DNA of 64,000 nucleotides, taken from positions 3,348,001 through 3,412,000 of the forward strand of contig NZ_QTUA01000001.1 of assembly GCF_003386865.1 (NCBI RefSeq), given 5' to 3'. The notes under the pieces are model-generated. The model searched no databases. It saw only the letters and a program-made list of their open reading frames with translations, and had not been told where the DNA came from. The translations under genes and the position numbers were made by a program. Source of the DNA: Calidifontibacter indicus. Lineage in GTDB: Bacteria > Actinomycetota > Actinomycetes > Actinomycetales > Dermatophilaceae. Positions 60,907 to 64,000 of this stretch are shown piece after piece. Within the stretch, counting starts at the first letter, position 1, and each line of letters starts with the position of its first letter.

Positions 60907-61598
60907 TCAGCCGGCGGACGCGGCGAGATCGACCCAGGTGGTGCCGGCCGGCACGAGTCGGCCTGCGCCAGAGGTGATTTCGGCGACCTGCGGGTCGAGG
61001 TCGGCGAGCGAGCCGGCGAGGTGGATCACCGCGCGGTCGAGGTAGTCGACGCCGCGCACGGACACCCCGTGGGCGCGCAGGCCGGCCTTGACCCGGCCCG
61101 CGTCGGCGTGCGACACCGCGAGATCGAACAGCGACAACTCGGTGCGACGCACCAACCGGGCACCGTCGACCGCGGCCGCCACCGCGTCGCCGTACGCCCG
61201 CACCAGGCCACCGGCCCCGAGCAGGGTGCCGCCGAACCAGCGCACCACGACCGCGACGACATCACTGAGTTCGCGGCCGCGCAGCACGTCGAGCATCGGC
61301 GAACCGGCCGTGCCGGCGGGCTCGCCGTCGTCGTTCGAGCGTTCGATCGACGGGGAGGGCCCGAGCACGAACGCGTCCGTCGTCAGGCCGTCGACTTGTA
61401 CGAGACCACGCCGGGGGCGACGGTGCGCGAGCTGCAGTGGTGGCGGGCGTCGTGGTGCTGCTTGCGTAGTTCGGCGACGAGCGCGCGGGCGGCGTCTTCG
61501 TCGTCGACCCGGCGCACCACCGCGAGGAAGCGTGACCGTTTCACCTCGATCTCGGCAGTGAGGTCGTGGCGGGAGGCGAGGGTGAGATAGCTGCTCAC
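60907..61598 (-). pseudogene. YigZ/IMPACT family protein, disrupted
   Basis: The frame from the GTG at 61598 reads SSYLTLASRHDLTAEIEVKR and reaches KQHHDARHHCSS, then ends at a stop (61383) after 17 unrelated codons. The family continuation AFVLGPSPSIERSNDDGEPA, GTAGSPMLDVL and RWFGGTLLGAGGLVRAYGDA is present in another frame down to 60907. About 56 extra bases, not a multiple of three, separate HHCS from AFVLGP. The gene is coupled to the MFS gene upstream (GTGA). The protein is split unless the extra bases are an assembly error. Confidence 0.75.
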
Positions 61599-62851
61599 GT
61601 TGGGTCGGCGGCGGGCACGGCCGCTGCGCGCAGCCGTCCGCCGGCTCCCGGACGGTGGCGCAGGTGGAAGGTCCAGAAGACGAAGCCGAGCACGAGGCCG
61701 GTGAGCGAGGTCAGCGCGAGCGCGAGGGTGCTGCCCGAGGTGTGCGGCGTGACGAACCCGGCCGTGAGCCCGTTGAGCACGAGCGTGAAGAAGGTGAACA
61801 GCGACACGGTGGCGCCGCGCGAGGCGGGGAACATGTCGAGCAGCATCAACTGCAGCGCCGGATAACAGACGCCGCTGCCCACACCGAGCAGCGCCGGACC
61901 GACCACCGCCCACGGCAGGTCCTGGGTCGCGGTCACAGCCGCGAGCACGACGTTGACGAGTGCGCCGAATAGTCCGAACAGCATCCCGCCGGTAACGAGC
62001 CGGTTGGCCGACATGCGGCCGCTGCTCCAGGAGCAGATCGCCGAGCCGATGATCATGCCGCCGATCAACGGCACGAAGAGCATCCAGAAGTCGTCCTCGC
62101 CCTTGTGCATGAGGTCGACGACGAAGATCGGCGCGGCGCCGACGTAGACGAAGTAGCCCGCGAACGACAGCGACGCCGCCCACGACAGTCGGTGGAAGGC
62201 GGCCGAACGACCGGCACGCACGAGCCCGGCCACCAGCACCTTCGGCACGAACGCGGTGCGCCGGTGCGTCGGGTGCGACTCGGGCAGCACGAACACCACG
62301 AGCGCGATCATCAGCGCGGCGACCACGACGAGGAACCAGAAGATCGACCGCCACGAGCCGGTGCGCAGCAGCAGGCCACCGATGATCGGGGCGACCGCCG
62401 GCGCGATGCCGAAGATCATCGTGACCCGGCTCATCAGCTTCTGAGCCTGCGGCCCTTCGAACATGTCCCGCACCACCGCCCGCGACACGATCACACCACC
62501 GCCGGCCGACAACCCCTGCAACACCCGGAACGCGAGCAACACCGTCAGGTTGGGCGCGAGCGCGCACCCGATCGACGCGAGCAGGTAGACCGACAACCCG
62601 GCGATCATCACCGGACGGCGTCCGACGGCGTCCGAGATCGGGCCGTGGAACGGGCTCATCGCCGCGAACGCGAGCATGTAGGCCGTCACCACGAGTTGCA
62701 TCTCGGCGGTGTCGGCGTGGAACTCGGTGCCCATCCGCCCGAACGCCGGGAACGCGGTGTCGATGGTGAACGGCCCGAGCATGGTGAGCGAGGCGAGGGT
62801 CACCAGCAGCACCCACAACGGCCGCTTCCCGGACGCGTCCACCTCGTCCAC
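61595..62851 (-). CDS. MFS multidrug exporter, Bcr/CflA type
   Basis: 418 residues, twelve helices. FTIDTAFPAFGRMGTEF and GPISDAVGRRPVMIAGL are the family's first loop motifs, LQGLSAGGGVIVSRAVVRD is motif B/C and APAVAPIIGGLL follows. Members export chloramphenicol, bicyclomycin and similar drugs. The stop overlaps the start of the disrupted yigZ. Confidence 0.88.
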   Translation of the reverse strand: MDEVDASGKRPLWVLLVTLASLTMLGPFTIDTAFPAFGRMGTEFHADTAEMQLVVTAYMLAFAAMSPFHGPISDAVGRRPVMIAGLSVYLLASIGCALAPNLTVLLAFRVLQGLSAGGGVIVSRAVVRDMFEGPQAQKLMSRVTMIFGIAPAVAPIIGGLLLRTGSWRSIFWFLVVVAALMIALVVFVLPESHPTHRRTAFVPKVLVAGLVRAGRSAAFHRLSWAASLSFAGYFVYVGAAPIFVVDLMHKGEDDFWMLFVPLIGGMIIGSAICSWSSGRMSANRLVTGGMLFGLFGALVNVVLAAVTATQDLPWAVVGPALLGVGSGVCYPALQLMLLDMFPASRGATVSLFTFFTLVLNGLTAGFVTPHTSGSTLALALTSLTGLVLGFVFWTFHLRHRPGAGGRLRAAAVPAADPT

Positions 62852-62972
62852 CTGTCGACCTCGTTCTGTTCGGAAGTTCTCGTCTGGGTGTGCTCGTCTG
62901 GAAGTTCTCAGCTCGGAGTTTTCATCGGACCGCGATGCACCCCGCAGCCACCGTATCCGGGCCCACCGACGA

Positions 62973-63002
62973 CGAACGCCCCGGCGACTGCCGGGGCGTT
63001 CG
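62973..63002 (-). terminator. terminator downstream of tRNA-Tyr
   Basis: Perfect 13-base arms CGAACGCCCCGGC and GCCGGGGCGTTCG with a GACT loop, 20 bases after the tRNA 3' end on the minus strand. Confidence 0.88.
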
Positions 63003-63021
63003 GTGCACTGGTCCTGCGACC

Positions 63022-63105
63022 TGGTGCCAGGTGAAGGATTCGAACCTTCGTAGCTTTCGCGACGGATTTACAGTCCGCTCCCATTGGCCGCTCGGGCAAC
63101 CTGGC
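63022..63105 (-). tRNA. tRNA-Tyr (anticodon GTA)
   Basis: 84 nt with encoded CCA. Acceptor GCCAGGT/ACCTGGC, class II long variable arm (CGTCGCGAAAGCTACG region), anticodon in GGACTGTAAATCC, T-arm AGGTTCGAATCCT. Confidence 0.95.
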
Positions 63106-63166
63106 GTGGTGCGTCCGCAAGGATAACAACGAGTGCGGATCGGGGCCAATCGGCGGGGCGCCGCGC

Positions 63167-64000
63167 TCAGTGCCGCCGCAGATCGGCCTCCATCGGGTCG
63201 ACCTTCGGCGCCTTCGTGATCAGCTTGTGCCCCCACCAGAGCGCGAGGAACACCGGCAGGCCGATGTAAGCGGTGAGCAGGCCCTTGATGTCCGGAGTGG
63301 AGGTCAGCCATGCCTCGTAGTTCTGGCCGACGATCACCACCATGCACATCGCGAGCGCCACGATCGGGCCGAGCGGGAACCACAGCGCCTTGAACGGCAG
63401 GTCGGCGACGTCGTTGCCCTGGGCCACGTACGCCCGGCGGAACTTGTAGTGGCTCCACGCGATGCCGCACCAGGTGATGAAACCGGCCAGGCCGGACGCG
63501 TTCACCAGCCAGGTGTACGCGGTGCCGTCGCCGAACCGACTGGTGATGAAGCAGAGCGCGCCAAGCACGGTCGTGGCCAACAGCGCAGGCATCGGGATGC
63601 CGCGGCGGGTGAGTTTGGCGAAGAACGCCGGGGCCTTGCCGTCGCGGGCGAGGCTGTGCAGCATCCGGCTCGACACGTAGAGGCCCGAGTTACCCGCCGA
63701 CAGGATCGCGGTGAGGATGACCGCGTTCATCACCGCCGCGGCGAACGCGATGCCGGCGCGGTCGAAGACCAGGGTGAACGGAGCGATCGTGATGTCCTCG
63801 CTCTCGGACGCCGACAGCAGGCGCTTGTCGGTGTAGGGCAGCAGGAAGCCGATCACCGCGATCGCGCCGATGTAGAAGAGCAGGATGCGCCAGAACACCG
63901 CGCGGATCGCCTTCGGGATCGTCTTCTCGGGGTTCTCGGCCTCACCGGAGGCGACCGCGACCATCTCAGTGCCTTGGAAGGAGAACCCGGCGATCATGAA
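63167..64000 (-). CDS. amino-acid permease, APC family, C-terminal part (runs off right edge)
   Basis: 277 codons are visible. It starts inside a membrane segment with IAGFSFQGTEMVAVASGEAENPEKTIPKAIR, the conserved EAxNPxKxIPxAI loop after helix 6 of the LysP/AAT type, and continues with about six more helices, SAGNSGLYVSSRMLHSLARDGKAP and a C-terminal end MEADLRRH. It imports an amino acid with protons; lysine or aromatic types are both possible. Confidence 0.88.
   Translation of the reverse strand, partial: FMIAGFSFQGTEMVAVASGEAENPEKTIPKAIRAVFWRILLFYIGAIAVIGFLLPYTDKRLLSASESEDITIAPFTLVFDRAGIAFAAAVMNAVILTAILSAGNSGLYVSSRMLHSLARDGKAPAFFAKLTRRGIPMPALLATTVLGALCFITSRFGDGTAYTWLVNASGLAGFITWCGIAWSHYKFRRAYVAQGNDVADLPFKALWFPLGPIVALAMCMVVIVGQNYEAWLTSTPDIKGLLTAYIGLPVFLALWWGHKLITKAPKVDPMEADLRRH

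Overview
The window is high-GC actinobacterial DNA. Signs are GTG/TTG starts, Kdp-, HadA/HadB- and HtdX/FabG4/FadA-type gene sets, and the order rpmG - hadA - hadB - (murB) - tRNA-Trp - secE - nusG - rplK - rplA. The genes resemble Micrococcales, perhaps the Dermacoccaceae/Intrasporangiaceae area, but that placement is inferred from general gene content and not from a search. No CRISPR array, prophage, rRNA operon, transposase or integrase is visible.

Layout. 0-8.2 kb holds the start of a probable amylosucrase, a secreted three-module protein, a GtrA protein, a relic of a GH4 glucosidase 3' end, a GNAT/DUF1778 toxin-antitoxin pair, a glycosyltransferase + methyltransferase pair, a GT-C-like membrane protein and a TerD-like protein. 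At 8.3-8.7 kb lies a gene-free stretch packed with hairpins. 8.8-13.5 kb is sulfate assimilation: cysDN facing cysC-tauE, with a small membrane gene wedged between two copies of the cysN end. 13.6-18.4 kb is accessory: a frameshifted low-molecular-weight phosphatase, a frameshifted secreted PPC/three-module protein and an AbiEi/DUF559-like protein, with copies of a long palindrome on either side. 18.5-26.2 kb is rpoBC. 26.3-29.1 kb is a two-gene secreted cassette between two related structured repeats. Then follow a fused double ABC exporter, rplJL with an attenuating leader, two lipoproteins, a complete kdpFABCDE operon, a decayed third lipoprotein, and rplA, rplK, nusG, secE, tRNA-Trp. From 47.6 kb come add, murB, hadB, hadA, a Tat-exported protein, rpmG, tRNA-Met, tRNA-Thr, a beta-oxidation/fatty-acid cluster (htdX-fabG4-fadA, TetR, acyl-CoA dehydrogenase), two MFS exporters, a VOC protein, a broken YigZ gene, tRNA-Tyr and the end of an amino-acid permease.

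How the parts work together. CysDN makes APS, CysC phosphorylates it and TauE moves a sulfur anion. KdpDE senses potassium limitation and switches on KdpFABC. HtdX, FabG4, FadA and the acyl-CoA dehydrogenase cover the four steps of an acyl-CoA cycle. RpoBC, NusG, SecE and the ribosomal proteins form the conserved expression core.

The most unusual signals are not single genes. (1) A ~50-bp near-perfect palindrome occurs four times and borders accessory genes. (2) Gene 3' ends or terminators are duplicated on both sides of inserted genes (toxin-antitoxin pair at 2.5-3.5 kb, membrane gene at 8.8-9.2 kb) or in tandem (after rpmG). (3) A second structured repeat flanks the 26.5-29.0 kb cassette. 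(4) A ~300-nt run of hairpins lies upstream of the TerD-like gene. Three genes carry frame disruptions and one lipoprotein paralog is a relic, so either decay is active or the assembly contains errors.
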